Shown one piece after another: positions 1 to 13,334 of a stretch of DNA of 64,000 nucleotides. The notes below the pieces were generated by a model. That model was not told the origin of the DNA and made no database searches. It saw only the letters and a list, made by a program, of their open reading frames with translations. Origin of the DNA: Crotophaga sulcirostris (Eukaryota > Chordata > Aves > Cuculiformes > Crotophagidae); NCBI GenBank assembly GCA_013397455.1, contig VYZB01000386.1, positions 362,755 through 426,754 of the forward strand, written 5' to 3'. The position numbers and the translations under genes are program-made. The first letter of the stretch is position 1, and each line of letters starts with the position of its first letter.

Positions 1-1479
1 TTCCATTGCAGTTTTCTTCTAAACATCCAAATGGATCTGTGCATTTCTTGAACATAATAAAATGAGTGAACCAGTTTTTTTTTCCTCTTGATTCATCACA
101 CAAAATTCCTCCTTCTTCATTAAATTATTAATGATTCACAAAATGATTCACGTCACAACATTCCTGAGGAAGTGTGGATATCGGTACTGGCACTGTAGAA
201 GAATAGACTCCAGGAAAGTCTTACTGGCTTCTTCAAGCAGTGAGTTAACCTAGAACTTACCAAATTTATAAGGTAAACTTTTTGAAATTGTTTAATTTTT
301 TTAATATTGCCTCTTTCTGGACTGAAAGAGGAGGACTTTGCAGACCTTTTTGAGTTGTTTGTCTAAGAAAGATGCCCCAGGATCTGTGCCAGACCTTTCT
401 TCTGGCAGCGGTTCTGTTTCTGTGAACACAATAGGGACAAAGAGACAGAGACAGTTTCTTTGCTTGTGATTTCTACCCCTGTCTTTGGGAACGGTGTTCC
501 CCTGGCTGTTGTCTGTGTGGTCTCTCAGCTCCATATTCACTACAGTTTCTCAAAAGCCATTGGTTTTCTGGTAACTTTTTCCTTATATGAGATTCAAAGA
601 GCTACAACTACTCCATCCCACTAGAATCACTCCAACCTAGGGGAGCGGCTTAGTCTACGACTTGACTTCACTTTGTACTTCGCTTTGGGCTGTATCCTCT
701 TACTGCTTTAACTACCACTTCAGAGATGAGCGTTCCACTCCTTGATGCTTTTGATCAGATAGGAAACTGTTTACATCATCACCTTAACTGCAGTCTGTGT
801 ATGATGATGCTTATTAATAACTTAGCGTAGCACTATTACATAGAAAACCAAACAGCCACCTCTGATGCCTGGGAAATTTGGTGAGTGTGTTTTTGAAATG
901 GACACTGTTGTGCAAGTGCGAATTAGCCAGTCGTGAACCTGGGAGAGAATGTAGCTGAAGGAGATTTTCTGTACAATTCCTATAAAATTATCTAGAGAAA
1001 GTAATGTTTTCAGGTAGACCTTACACAGCAAAAAACAGACTTAAATATGATGACTTTAAATTGCATAGTAAACTTTTGTATTACATTTTTTTTATTAAAT
1101 TGTGGACTCTTTAAAGTGATTGTCTTCAAACACAGCTACATTTCTATAACTTGATTATATTTGTTCCTAATAAAATTCTAAAGAATTCAAGATTATTTCT
1201 TAGTGCTTAGAATTGTATTGCTTAGTATTGCCTTTAAAATAAGTTGTTTAAACTATTCAAACTGTTTATGCAGGATGCCTCTGTTTGTACTCTTTCAAAC
1301 CTAGATAAAATCCCTGTTTCCAGAAGGTATGTTGCTGCAGGAGGCATGTGCTTACACCTCTGCCTGTCTTATTTTCCAGCGTTTCCCATGCCCTGAGGCT
1401 ATAGACTTGTTCCTGATTTTGGTTCCATTGTCTAGCCTTCTCCTAAAAGCAAGGTCCACACTGACTCCAAACTGGGTTG
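1..1479. other. Intronic sequence, nothing recognised
   Basis: AT-rich unique sequence without a convincing exon, RNA gene or repeat. Short open frames on both strands (for example 301-540 on the minus strand) have no recognisable domain and are treated as chance. Confidence 0.6.
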
Positions 1480-1760
1480 CACAGGGGTTTATCCAGTTTG
1501 CTCTTGGAAATCTCCAAGGGTGGAGACAACACAGCCTCTCTGGTCAGCCTGCTCCACTGCTTGACTGTCCTCATGGTGAAAAAGTCTTTCCAAATATCTG
1601 ATCTGAACCTCACTTAATATTGATCTACTGTTGTCACTCATTCTCCTTCTGTGCACTGCTGTAAAGAGGCTGACTCTTTTCCATAACCTACTTGTAGGTA
1701 CTCGCAGACAATTATTAGGTCTCCCAAGATGCGTCTCCCTGCAGCAAGGCTTCACATTCT
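1480..1760 (-). mobile_element. CR1 LINE fragment (3' ORF2 region)
   Basis: On the minus strand this matches the 3' part of CR1 ORF2. The + strand text has the usual antisense landmarks: 'gtttatccag', 'tctccaaggg tggagacaac', 'cctgctccactgcttgactg', 'tcctcatggtgaaaaagtct' and later 'attaggtctcccaagatgcg'. The copy is 5'-truncated, lacks the extreme 3' tail and is clearly diverged, so it is an old dead insertion. The open frames at 1329-1601 (+) and 1489-1755 (-) overlap it and are not genes. Confidence 0.85.
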
Positions 1761-3464
1761 GTCCTCACAGGGTCTGTGCTCCAGCCTCCATCTTCCTTGC
1801 ATTCTTCATCAATACCCAGTTTATTTTTAATTCTGTATATTTTTTTGCCTTTGGTGCTGATCTCTGTGTCCAGCTACCTGAGGATTTTTCTTTACAGTCA
1901 ACATTTTTGATCAGCCAAATCAGTCCATCATTATAGAGAGCATGATTGGGAACTTTTATGGATAAAGACAACACTTTCATGGTGTTTCAAACCCGTGGCA
2001 CCAGGCATAGGGGAGCGGTGGCACTACTGGCTAGATCAGCAAACTGAACTGCACTCTTAGTGTTACAAGCACGGCACAGCACCTAAAAAACTTGGGAGAA
2101 CTGAATGGTAACTGAAATGCCTATTGGTTTAATGAGATGTAAATAAAATACTTGCGAAACCAGAACTGTTTTCTGGCCAAGAGTTTGTTTTGTTTGGACA
2201 TGAAGTCATGTGTGTCCTGGTTTCACCATAGACGGAGGAGGTGATGGTGATTAAAATGAAACAGGAGTCCAACTGGCTTAAAAATGAGGGATTGAAACAT
2301 GTGAGAGCTGAAGGAAGCAATGTTTAATCATTTCTCCATAGGGCTGTGGTTTTACTTGAGGACTAGAAGGATGCAAGTGCCTTGGAAAATACATAATGCA
2401 CATTCTCTACCAACCTGAACAAGGTGACAATAAACAGGGTGACAATGCTATTTTACCTCTGTGGAGAAAATGGCTTTTCATTTCAAATAATCTAATTTTC
2501 TTTAATTGTGAAATCAAAATATAACAATCAAGTGTGAAAAAGTTCTCACTAAATTTAATTTTGAAACATTAAATTATGACTAGATAGTAGGTGTAATGTT
2601 TTCTTCTAATTCTTTTGATGACGCATAGGAGTCTCTTGGTTTTGGTGCTCAGACAATTCCCTGTCACAGTGATAGTTTTAATGACACATGATTTCTTGTG
2701 TTTTCTACTTGAAAAATATGTTAAATATGAGGAAAAAAATTATTTTTGCAATTTTGTAGGTTTTCATTAGCAGACAAATGTATTTTTTAATTCAATCAGA
2801 AGACATTCCTGTTAAACTGCCCTCTTCTATTATATAAGGTTACATTTCTTGGTCATTTTAAGCACAGTTGAGAAGGTGCCAGAAATGCCATTGCCTCTAC
2901 TTAATTTCATTTCAGCTTTTGTAAGTATATGTACATAGAAGTGTTCTGAAGGAAGAACTTGCTTGTGATGTTTTGTCTTCAGATTTTTCTTCCTCTAGGG
3001 AAGCCTGTTAGTCTTTTAAAATGGCATAACAACTTGCTCAACAACCAGCTTGGGACTTGGAAGAAATCTGGGAGGAATGTTGGAAGGAGAAGAGACCTTT
3101 TGAGTAGCAATTTATTAGCTGTATGTGGAATGCTGATTTAATATGAAATGGTATTACTGTTCTACCAGTGCAAATAATGCATAACATTATTCTTCTGTCT
3201 TACCTTTTTGAAATAATGTATGTGTACAAATCAGTCTTCACAACATCCTATGAGAGAGATAACTATCAACATTTTTCTAATCCTTATAGCATATTAAATG
3301 AGAATAATGACTGTTTCAAATGGGGAGTTCAACAAGAGGTAGAAATACCATGTATCTAACTCAAAGTCTTGTAACAGATTGCGTTGATCATCCCATACAT
3401 CTTTCTCAGCCCAATTATTATGCTTTGAGATCATTCTAATTTTACCAATTTCCTGTTTTACTGA
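1761..3464. other. Intronic sequence, nothing recognised
   Basis: AT-rich sequence. I see no exon with supporting splice sites and no repeat family. Open frames of 60-70 codons occur at the rate expected by chance. Confidence 0.55.
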
Positions 3465-3705
3465 AAATCATAGAGCAGCCCAGGTTGGAAAGGACCTTGA
3501 AAGGCCATCAGGTCCAACTTTTTGTGGGAAAGGGAGCCTAGGTGAGGTTATCTAGCACCCTGTCCAATCATATCTTGAAAATGCACAGTAATGGGGACTC
3601 TACAATGTCTGTGTGGAAGTTATTCCACTAAATGTTAGCTCACAATGTAAAAATTTCTTTCTTCTATCAGAATGAATGATATTGGTATAAGATCAAAATG
3701 TACTT
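3465..3705 (-). mobile_element. CR1 LINE 3' end, antisense
   Basis: The + strand starts with the reverse complement of a CR1 3' terminus ('aaaatcatagagcagcccag', 'gttggaaaggaccttgaaag', 'aggtccaact'). It continues through 'agcaccctgtccaatcatat' to 'aaaaatttctttcttct'. This is about 240 bp of the 3' UTR and the end of ORF2. It is heavily mutated and 5'-truncated, as is usual for CR1. Confidence 0.9.
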
Positions 3706-6700
3706 CTGAATGACCCATAAATGATTAGACAATAGATTGCTACATGGAAGGAATGTGTGTGTGTGTGTGTGTGCAAGTCCATCTGTCTCCTTATGTGAGG
3801 ACAGGAGTCAGAAAATATAGTGCTCTCTGGAGCAGAAGTCACCAGGCTTTCAAGGTTGCAGTTTCAATTTTGGTTGAGTTCACTCCTTTCAGGCTTCTGA
3901 CATATCCACCCCTCACACTCAGCTCCAACCTGAAACCTAGGATAAGCTATTGCACTTTTGTCAAGCTCTCAACTTTATTTAGTACCTGTCCACGTGACTG
4001 ATTGGAGGTTTGGTTATGTAGACAGTGTAGTTAGCAGAAGATGAAAACATACTTACTGCTCGACTAAGAATAATGATTATTGAGTTAGTACTGATATAGA
4101 TATACCTTATTGGCAAAGGCCTTGATCTTGCAAGAAATCAATCTGAACTACCGCAGAACTGTGTGAAGTCCTTTAGTGGTATGAGGAAGAAGGAGGCTTT
4201 AAACACTTTTAAAGTGACAGCATGTTAATTGGTGGATCAGTCACAATGCTGAGGTTTCTCTGGAGCATTTCTTGTATTCTGTATTCTGCATCTGCCTGGG
4301 TATGTCTTTGTTTCTGTGAACCAAGTAAACTCCGTTATTCCATGCATAAAATCTTTGTCTGAAAGTGCTCAAATCATGGATTTGCTTATGCAACCACCTA
4401 TTGAATTATCAAAATGTAAACATTTCCATTATATATCACCCTATTATTCAGTTTCTAACAAACTTGTAAAGGACAAATAAAATCCTCTTCAAAATTCTTC
4501 ATGCAATCTTCCCACTGTCTTCCTGACTCAGCATGCCCCTGTCACTACCATCTCACACTTTTCTTTATCATCTCAGCTTCCCCTTCCTCACTCCGACAGT
4601 GGGTTTGTTTACTCAGGCTCTTCAATTATCTGAAATTTTCTCTTATGGTTTTTTCCCCTCATAACTTTTGTCTCCAGATATTTAAAGCTTTTCTTCTCTT
4701 CAATTGCAATGATGCTTTTCATTTTAAATGGTGATATTTAATGAAGATCACTGATAAATGAAAAAATAATTATTCTATTTATGAATTCAAGGACAAATTA
4801 GTCTCCCAGGTGTGATTCTGTGATTACTGTTATTACTTTGAAGAGGAGTTTGTTTCTGTCTTTAATTTTTAAGGAACCTTCTTCTCATCTCACTTAGGTA
4901 CCTTTAACAGTTGAATAGTGATGCAACAAGTCATTTTAATGTTTATCCATTACAGCTCTGTCCAAATCAGGTTACAAATTTGGAAACTATTTTACACAGA
5001 ATGTGCACTACTGGGGACAATCTGTAGCACAGACTTCCAGGGATGGGACTGTTAGTTCTGTGTTTTACTTGCAAAACTTCCTTCTTTTGGGCAGGTGGCC
5101 AAGACAGCATTAGATTTATTACCCATGTTTCCTATGGAGTGAATCTCCCTGTTACAAGGAAAAATAAAAAAGTTCTGTATGCCTCACAGTCTTGTGCAGT
5201 GGTTTGCGCTTCGAGGACTTCTTTCTGAAGTGCTGTGGCTGACATCAATGTCTGTTTCCCATATTTTTTTTGACAGGTATGTTCCAGTTCTTGGCCTAAG
5301 ACAGATCATAGTTACTCAGAAAGAAAGACTCAGTTCTGACAACCTGTTTGAAAATCATACAGTACTATGGATTTAAAACCATTTTGCCATGCTTCAGTTG
5401 CAAATTTCATATATGTTTAATTAAAAAAATCCAAAACGCAGCAGAAGTCAGAAGGCTTGGTACTCCTTCACCTTTCATTTGCCTTGCCATTCTTTTCTCT
5501 TGTATAATATGCTAAAGCAAACTTCTGCTCCCTGCTGTGCATCTGTGAGGCACCAGAGAGATTCCAACCTCAAAATTTCATTTTCCTTTGTTTTATAAAC
5601 AATGGTAGGTGATAAACTAAATCAAGTTCTGTTCAAAGAAGGCTGTTTCTTTAGTCTGAGGGTTTAATCTCCTCTTTCATAGGAGATTTCCTACATGGCA
5701 TAGTTTGTCAACCAGTTTTGTCAATAGATTATCTCTTTTTTCCAGAGCGTTTTTTAATATGGCCATCCAAACTTAGCATGTGTTTTCTGACAGTCTTGCC
5801 AACTTCAAAATTCCGAGTGTGAAAGTACAGAATCTAAAGTTCTAAAAACTTGGCTTGCTGCTTGTCTTACTTGAGTTCCGTAAAAATAACTGAATATGAA
5901 GTTTTGAAGTTCAGCCTTTTTTTTCCCCTTGAGGTGTTAGACTGCAAAAATTTTCATTAGGATCTTTGTCAATAAAGATGGAATGAAAATTTTATTCATC
6001 CTGACACACCTTTACCAATTCTGTAAAACCAAAGATTATTATTCCTTCAACATATTCCTTCAGCAAGTGTTAAAGGTACCCCTTTCTTCATTATGTTAAA
6101 CTCTGTACCTCTTTCATTATGGCAAATTTAAACATCTACTTAGAAACGATACCATTTAGTTTTGGGATTTCCTTAATAAAAGTTGCAGTAGACAATCTAG
6201 TAAAAATTATGCGCACCTTCATTTGACAAACAGTACACAATACACTTTTCATTTTATATCTGCTTCTGACTTGGAAATGCCTCATCAGATAAGTACAATC
6301 TGTTTTCTCTACCAAATCACCTCTTAAAAAATTTAAGTAATGTAGGCTTGAGGGTGGGGTGGAGCAAGGCAAGTGGCAAAATCTTTGGCTGTTATGTTTG
6401 TCTTACTGACACTGACTTTTCTACTCCTGAGCTAGCTGAGATGTATATACGTAGCACTTACTTGGCAGTTATTATCTGAAGGGCTCTCAGGGGAGCTGCA
6501 GTGATGGCTTTGACTGGGGTTGCTGAGTCTCGTTCCCAGCTGCCAAATCTGAGTCCTGGGTGGGGTTAGGACCAATGCCCAAATGAAGTGGAACTCTGCT
6601 AGTATAAAACTTGGTACACGCAGAAAGCAGTAAGCTTGCACAGTACAAATTTGTGCTGTGGCTCCCATCTGTAGAGTTCTGCACGTCGTAACTTTTGTGG

Positions 6701-9060
6701 CATGGATAGTCCTTGGGTGTACTCACAGGTTTTCTGTTAAGCAGATTTAATTGTCTATGCACAGCTGTCACCTTTGTGTCCAGTCTTGCAAAAATGGTGC
6801 ATGTAGGTGGCATTTCATGTGTAGTTTCACCAGGTCCAACATTCTTAAGTTTACCTAATATCGGATATTTATAATTACAGGAACTCAAAGGTATATGGAT
6901 AGTAATATCAGGAGGCCTGCCTAGGCCTGTGTGGCAGAATTTTGTACATTGTAAACCTTAATACTATGCATTAGGTGATTTAGTGTATAGTTTTACAAGA
7001 AACATTTTAGGATATAAAGAAATATTCTAACTGGAAATTCACTTCTGAATATGGAAATCTCATTTTGCTAAATTGGCTACTGACTTCTTTAGAAGCACTG
7101 AATCTGGTTTAGTATGTGCATTTAGTAACCAGGAAAGATTATTAACCCAAAGATCCCATTAAAAATGATACACTCCAGCTGGCCTGGGTGATTGAATCCT
7201 AGGATCTTGTATTCTGGGAAATCTATGGTTTCCTCCAGTCAGCGTTGACAGGCTTGCAGGTAACCAAATGCAGTCTAAATGTTAATGCTGATCATTCACC
7301 TTAGATAGATGTTTGTCTGTCATGAAACCCAAATCATGTTACTTGTTTACATGAAACCAAAGTGGTCTGTTCTATCTCGAACATGTATTCCAGGCTACTG
7401 ATATTAAAATCTGTAACATGAAAAATGGAACAGAACAGAGGATATATTGTAGATGCATGTGGACATGTATTCGGAAGAATCAAAAATTAAATTGTATCTA
7501 TCTGCTTTGTAATAGACACTGCCTGCAACTATATCATATCATATATCTAAGGTGACTTTACCTGTGTCTAGAGAGAATAGAAGGAATGGAATTGTTCCTT
7601 TGAGGCATAGGGTAGAGATCAGATCTGATGTTTGATTTTATGCAGGTTCTTGTGCATGTTGCCAGCTGCTAGAGTTGTGTAGAGTGCTTCCGGTTGCTGT
7701 TCCCTTGGGATCCAATCTATGGCTAATCTATTTTGGGTGTTGGATAGGTATTACTTCTAGAGTAGAGCAAGGAGTTAAGTGACAATGTGTGCAACAGAGC
7801 TTGTGTGGTGGTATGAGACAGGGTGCCTGACTAAGATGAATGAAGATAATGTGCACTAGAAAGTCCACTGAGGCTAATGAAGAAAGGACGTGATATTATT
7901 TTCTAATTGCCTGTGTTACAGGAGCACTCAACAGAACATAAATAATCCATTGCTGGCACGTGGAGTTGCCAGGTCGAGCTAGTGGCGGGGCGTCTTTGAT
8001 AGAGCAAGTCTGGAAAAGAGCATCTTTTTTCCTGCTGTCCTCATCCTTTGTAAGTGTTCCAGCTTAAGTCTTCAGGAAACTAGTCATTCCAACTGTGATT
8101 TCATGAACATCTCATTAAGAATGGCAGGATTGCAGTCCAGATTGCAGAAGTCTGGTGGTTTGAGGAGACGTATTAGAAGGGAAGAATCTCCCCAAAATTA
8201 AGCAAGGTAGATTGCACACTGTTGAATTGCTGTATACAGTAGCATATTGCAGAATTGTTGACCTGCAGTTCAGCTGGATACACCTTTAACTGATAAAGCC
8301 TTACTTATGTATTACCTAAGAGAGAAATCCCTTTTTTCTAGAAGAGAAACAAGAGTCCCTAGCGTGATACTAAAACATGGAAAAGGTAGTGGGGTAGCAT
8401 TAGAACTGAAGATTTAGGGAGGGCACTGAGGTATGTTTAAGCAGAAGTAGACTGTGTAATGATAGGAGAGATTATATATTGGAACATTTCAGATTAGTGT
8501 TTCTGTGTCCAGAGAGAATTGGACAAGACTATCTGTTATTTCTTATCAACCTGCTACTCTTGTGTAATGCCAGGCTTCTAAACAGCAGGATAGCCTACCT
8601 TTATAGTGCTCAGATTGTTTTTGAGGTACTGAATAGCAATTCTCTTAAAATTTTGGGAGTTTCTCTATATCCGATATTTTTCAAAATTTGTCATCAAGTG
8701 TCAGTCAGGGGAGCAGCCTCATCACCTGATCAGTGCTGCAGGGTACCACACCAATCAGTGAACTGACACAAAGATGTTCATTTGGAGATTACTGTTTCAG
8801 ATCCAGTGATGGCTGTGCACATGGTGGGAATGAGGAGGTGCAATTTTCTTTATCAGTAAGGAAGTAGTCGAATTTTGAAAGCATTTACCGGCTTTAAACC
8901 TGCACCGTTAAAATATAAGTCCTTGAAATGGAAATTTTTGTTTCTTCAATACTGCGAAGAAAACTAAAGTAACTGTTTTGCTGTCCTCACTTAAAAGTAT
9001 TTGGTGTCCTCCATTCTCGCTGTTTAGGAATTTGTTCAGGCCCATGTTCAGGGTGACATT
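3706..9060. other. Intronic sequence without recognised genes
   Basis: About 5.3 kb of AT-rich sequence. Apart from the short TG repeat I see no repeat family, exon or RNA gene. A remnant near 4110-4130 ('ggccttgatcttgcaagaaa') resembles motifs common in old amniote interspersed repeats, but it is too short to assign. Confidence 0.5.
3754..3773. repeat. (TG)10 microsatellite
   Basis: Ten uninterrupted TG units. It lies about 50 bp from the CR1 fragment at 3465-3705 and is likely length-polymorphic. Confidence 0.95.
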
Positions 9061-9473
9061 GTTTTAGGGCAACAAAGCTAGTGAAGAGTCTGGAGAACAA
9101 GTCTTATGAGGAGCAGCTGAATTGTTTAGTCTGGAGAAGAGGAGGCTGAGAAGGAGACCTTATTGCCCTCTACAGGTACCTGAAAGGAGGTTGTAGTAAG
9201 GTGTGTGCTGGCCTCTTCTCCCAAGGAACAAGGGAAAATGACCTCAAGTTGTGCCAGGGGAGGTTTAGATTGGATACGAGGAAAGATGTTTTACTGAAAG
9301 AGTGGTGAAGCATTGGAAAAGGCTGGCCAGGGAAGTGGGGGAGTCACCATCCCTGGAGGTGTTCAAAAAACGTATAGACATGGTACTTTGTGACACAGTG
9401 TTGTTGGGCTGACGGTTGGACTGGATGAACTTGGAGGTCTTTTGCAGTCTTAATGATTCTATGATTACATGAT
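9061..9473 (+). mobile_element. CR1 LINE 3' fragment
   Basis: Sense-strand CR1. It begins at the 'gagaacaagtcttatgagga' region near the end of ORF2 and passes through 'ctggagaagaggaggctgag'. It ends in the CR1 3' UTR with 'ggaggtcttttgcagtctta' and the tail 'atgattctatgattacatga'. It is about 410 bp, 5'-truncated and diverged. The minus-strand open frame at 9265-9546 is its shadow. Confidence 0.92.
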
Positions 9474-12400
9474 TCATCATGTGGACCTTGGAATGCAAAG
9501 ATGTGGTGATCAGTTGAAGTGTCAGGGGCAAATGAAGGTCGGACACTGATGCTTAACTTTCTTCGTTAATGGATAAAGAATTACCCTGTATGAGTAAGAA
9601 CATAAGAAACATCTCTAAAAGAGCTTGTTTTTTAGAATAGACTCAGAAATATTAGTAAAAAGAATAATCTAGGAAAGGTTTGAGTGCTTCAAGGAACTCA
9701 AGTGTGAGTTTCCAAGGAGAAAAGAATTCCAAATACATAAACTTGATCTGAAAGATCATATGGTATAAAGAGAATTGCAGTTTTTGTCCTATGAAAGTGA
9801 GTCAGGAAATAATAACTGTAAAAATGACATTGTAAGGTTCTCCCTCGATGACTTGCATATCAAATTTTCTCAGTTTATACTTTAAAGGCAGAGACAATTT
9901 CTAACTCTGCATGCTGCACAGTCAACCTGTGATCTAAAATAAACATATGTGCTTTATTTCTCTCTTTGAGCATTACTATCAGCAAATATTTTGTACGCAA
10001 AACTTTGCAAACAGTTTTTTAACTGATGCATAAAAGCTGCAGAAAATACAACTATAATGTTGTATGGCTGATTTAGTCCTGCATTTGTAGCAGAAGTAAC
10101 TTAGCTTTCTTAACCTAGTGAACAGATATGATCAGCAGTTTTGTATTTCGTGACAAGATACTGCTTAGTATTGGGCAAGTCTATACTTTTCTGGCTATAA
10201 AGACATTATAAACAAGAGGGACTGGAAGCTTAGAGTGTTCAGTGTTTTAAGCGCACCACTAGAGATATACAGGAATCAAATAACAAATACGTTATGGCAT
10301 TGTCAGCTCCTAGGAGGTTGCTCCATTATATTACCCGTATGCATCTTCCCTGATACTGTAGAGTCTCTGTCATCTTGTGTGGGACACGTGTCTCTTTCCA
10401 TGGCCTATGTTAACAGGATGAATAAGGGGAGAGAGCATAGCTTGGGTTTCCCTAGTTCTGCTGATTTCTGCCTGCTGGTGCAAGTCAGAGCAGTATCCAT
10501 GGTGCTCTAACATATGTTGGGAGACTGTATCCATGCACAGTTGGGACGTGACTGGATGGATGCCTAGGTGGCCAAGGGCCAACGTTGGTCCCTCGTCCCT
10601 AAACAGAGTGACTCTGAGCTGCTTTGCAGTAATTACAGCAGAGGACCTATATCTGTAGCACCAGACTTGAGGTGATTGTGTAGGTACTTCCATAAAACTG
10701 AGTGCGCACAGACCTCAGCTGGATACTGATGTCATTAATAAGTGTTATGGCTTCTCTCCAAGTAGTTAGATACTGAAATACTTTACTTGTTTTAATTGCT
10801 GCATGGAAAGGTAGAGCTGAGGATTGTGAAAATCTAGAAAAGTGAAGAAAGGTGACAATTCCTAGTGGAAGCAGAGGCTTCTGCACACGTATATGTGTAT
10901 ATTAATTGGCTGATTGTACATATGCAAATTGGATTGAAGTGATGCATGTTCAAACATCCTCATGTCAGCCACAATTTTATGACAAGTAATTCCTTTGTTA
11001 TGAGTGAGGTGAATTTTGAGGCTAGCAATGCAACATGAATGTGAAGTCCAATGCATACCCCCAGAGTAAAGGGAGAAGAAGACACAGTCTGTACAAATCA
11101 GATGGTTAGTGCAATTCAAAGCAAACACAAAATGAGTGTCTTCATTTTTGGGCACAGGCATGAAAAACTACTGCTGAAGTGGAAAATGAGTGATCAGAAA
11201 TTAACTAGATCAATTATATATGAAAAAAAAAGAGATTGTCCTTTTCACTGAAGGGGTGTGGTGGGAATTAACATTAGAAGGGCATATAGTTTGGTCTCGT
11301 CCTAGAAATAAACACCTACCTATCCACTGTGGGGGGTTGGTGTTTAAGGAAAAAATTCTTGTTGTTTGCTGGAACTGATGCCAATAAATTTGTCTTGGTG
11401 CTGCCCTCAAGAGAGTCACAAAAATGTTTTAAGACAGTTATTCTTCATTCTCTCTTTACTGGCCTTGCAGCTTGGTTCCAGTCTAGCAGGAGACCAAACA
11501 CCTCCAGGACAGCTGTAAGAAAAGAATATTAAATGTTATTTTGTATTTTCAATCATTATTATATGAAAATCAAGTAGACACAAGCTGGTGGTAGCACTTA
11601 AAATCTAGTGCAAAAATCTGCTCTTCTCTTAAATAGTCATATGAACAAATGTTGGACATTACTTCCAGCGTAAAAGAGATGAAAAAAACAGTGTGACATT
11701 TGTAAATGTGCTTTCAAGATGATCTAAAGACTTTATTGTCTGTAGACCCAACCCTTTTTACACTAGTTTAGTAATAGCCAGCTGATTTATGGAGAAAATA
11801 TCATTTTGCTTTTATGTTGTGAGGAACAGAAGAATGATTGCTTCTAAAGTGTTGCTGTTTAGTGAGATATTAATGGAGGGATAATCCATTTACATTTTTA
11901 CAACGGAAGTTTTGTAATGCTTTGGGGATTCATTTATTATTTGCATTTGTGAAATAGCCTCTACTGAAATAAAGCTGAAGTAATTTGCTGTAGAGGAATA
12001 AAGTATTTTGTCAAAAAAAATTCTGGAGGCTCCATACAAAATCCTGCTGTTGAAAAAAATTTTTGCTTTTAAATAAATTTTAACTATTTTTTCACAGGCA
12101 TCTTATAAAGTGGATCAGAGTTGTAAATTCCACATGCTATATATTCAGTAAGCACTGTGTATTCATTTTAACTATGTAGGTTTTGTTGATCTGCAGTAGA
12201 TAGTGAGATGCATAAGTATGGGTGACATTTCAATTTGTATTAATCTCCTCAACAGCAGTTGTTTGCCGTTCTGCCCTGGCCCATCTAAATTCTCTTCTGG
12301 GTCATCAGTGCTTTGGTCGTCTTTTGCCTCTGCTTCTGTTGTACAGCCCTGCCAGGAAAAGCACGAAGATTGCCATTATTCTGTGCTAAGAGGGCAGTAC

Positions 12401-12858
12401 AGAGTGCAATTTTCATTTGCAAATGAGTATTATGTTACTCTACTGTTTTGGCATTGCGGGAACTAGTCAGGGATTATTTTGAACGGCAGACAGTGTCCTG
12501 CTTAGATGTTTTCTGCTGCTCAGGAAACCTTTGCAGAAGAATTGGGGCAGGGAACGAGGGAATAAAGATGGACTGACAATGCTCATCTGGTCAGGCAGCT
12601 TATTGGTAGTTGGAGATGATGTACCCTGGAAAAAACCACACGTGGTTAAAACTGTGATGCAGCTGACCAAGTGCTTGTATGCTTGAGCACTAATAAAGAA
12701 GCTGGAGCAGAAGAAAGTCTTCTATGTTGAGGGAACTTATCCCTTTAGTAAAGTCTTACTGCATTGTTTTTCTTTCAGATCCTTTTGAGGATGAAAACAT
12801 TTTGAATTATAAGAATTTGACTCATCTGACCTGCTCTGCACTTCGCATTGTATGATGT
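9474..12858. other. Intronic sequence, nothing recognised
   Basis: AT-rich sequence. Several 70-107 codon open frames overlap each other on both strands around 10.2-11.5 kb, but none has splice support, a known motif or a codon pattern that sets it apart from its opposite-strand overlap. Confidence 0.5.
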
Positions 12859-13114
12859 ACAGCTACACCATGCGTAACACCGGTGAACATTGTGTCATTT
12901 GTCCAATTTTCACAGATATTGCAGCTGAATACAGAGATGTATTTATGGTATTGACTGTTGACCTGTAAACTCTTGTTTCTGTGTAAATACATGTGTGCAT
13001 AAATTGCAAACAAATGCAGGTGATTTCTGACTCCCTATTAGTGTTCAGCTGCAATGTATGTAAAAACTGGACAAATGGCATAACATTCACTGATGTTACG
13101 CATGGTGTAGCTGT
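12859..13114. repeat. 256-bp inverted repeat (74-bp arms, 108-bp loop)
   Basis: The left arm (12859-12932, starting 'acagctacaccatgcgtaac') is repeated as its reverse complement at 13041-13114. By my hand alignment the arms are equally long, need no gaps and differ at 11 of 74 positions, so about 85% identity; most differences are transitions. The 108-nt loop contains a smaller inverted pair ('atgtattta' / 'taaatacat'). I see no clear target-site duplication next to the outer ends. It could be a relic of a palindromic non-autonomous DNA transposon or a local inverted duplication. The minus-strand open frame at 12863-13405 runs through it and into the next CR1, and I do not treat it as a gene. 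Confidence 0.9.
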
Positions 13115-13334
13115 GTGTGAACACTCAACTCTGTAGCTCAGGGAGATCTTGTGGCCTCTTTGAAACATACTACTTGCTATGTAATCAGCGAGTGAATGAA
13201 AGACACATGGTAAAATTACCCTTCGTACACTTAGCGAAACAGCTCTAGACTGTGGACTGTGCCTGGAGCAGCACAGGCTTCTGAAAATATAACAGGATCT
13301 GCTCATTTGCTTCTTTTTGTTATAAAGAGTCCAT

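Noticed and set aside
6136..6372. Minus-strand frame with RGDLVEKTD, similar to the GGDLVEK block of FARS2
   Set aside because: It is on the opposite strand from the FARS2 exon, the match is only about seven residues, the flanks do not fit the family, and there are no fitting splice sites. Coincidence.
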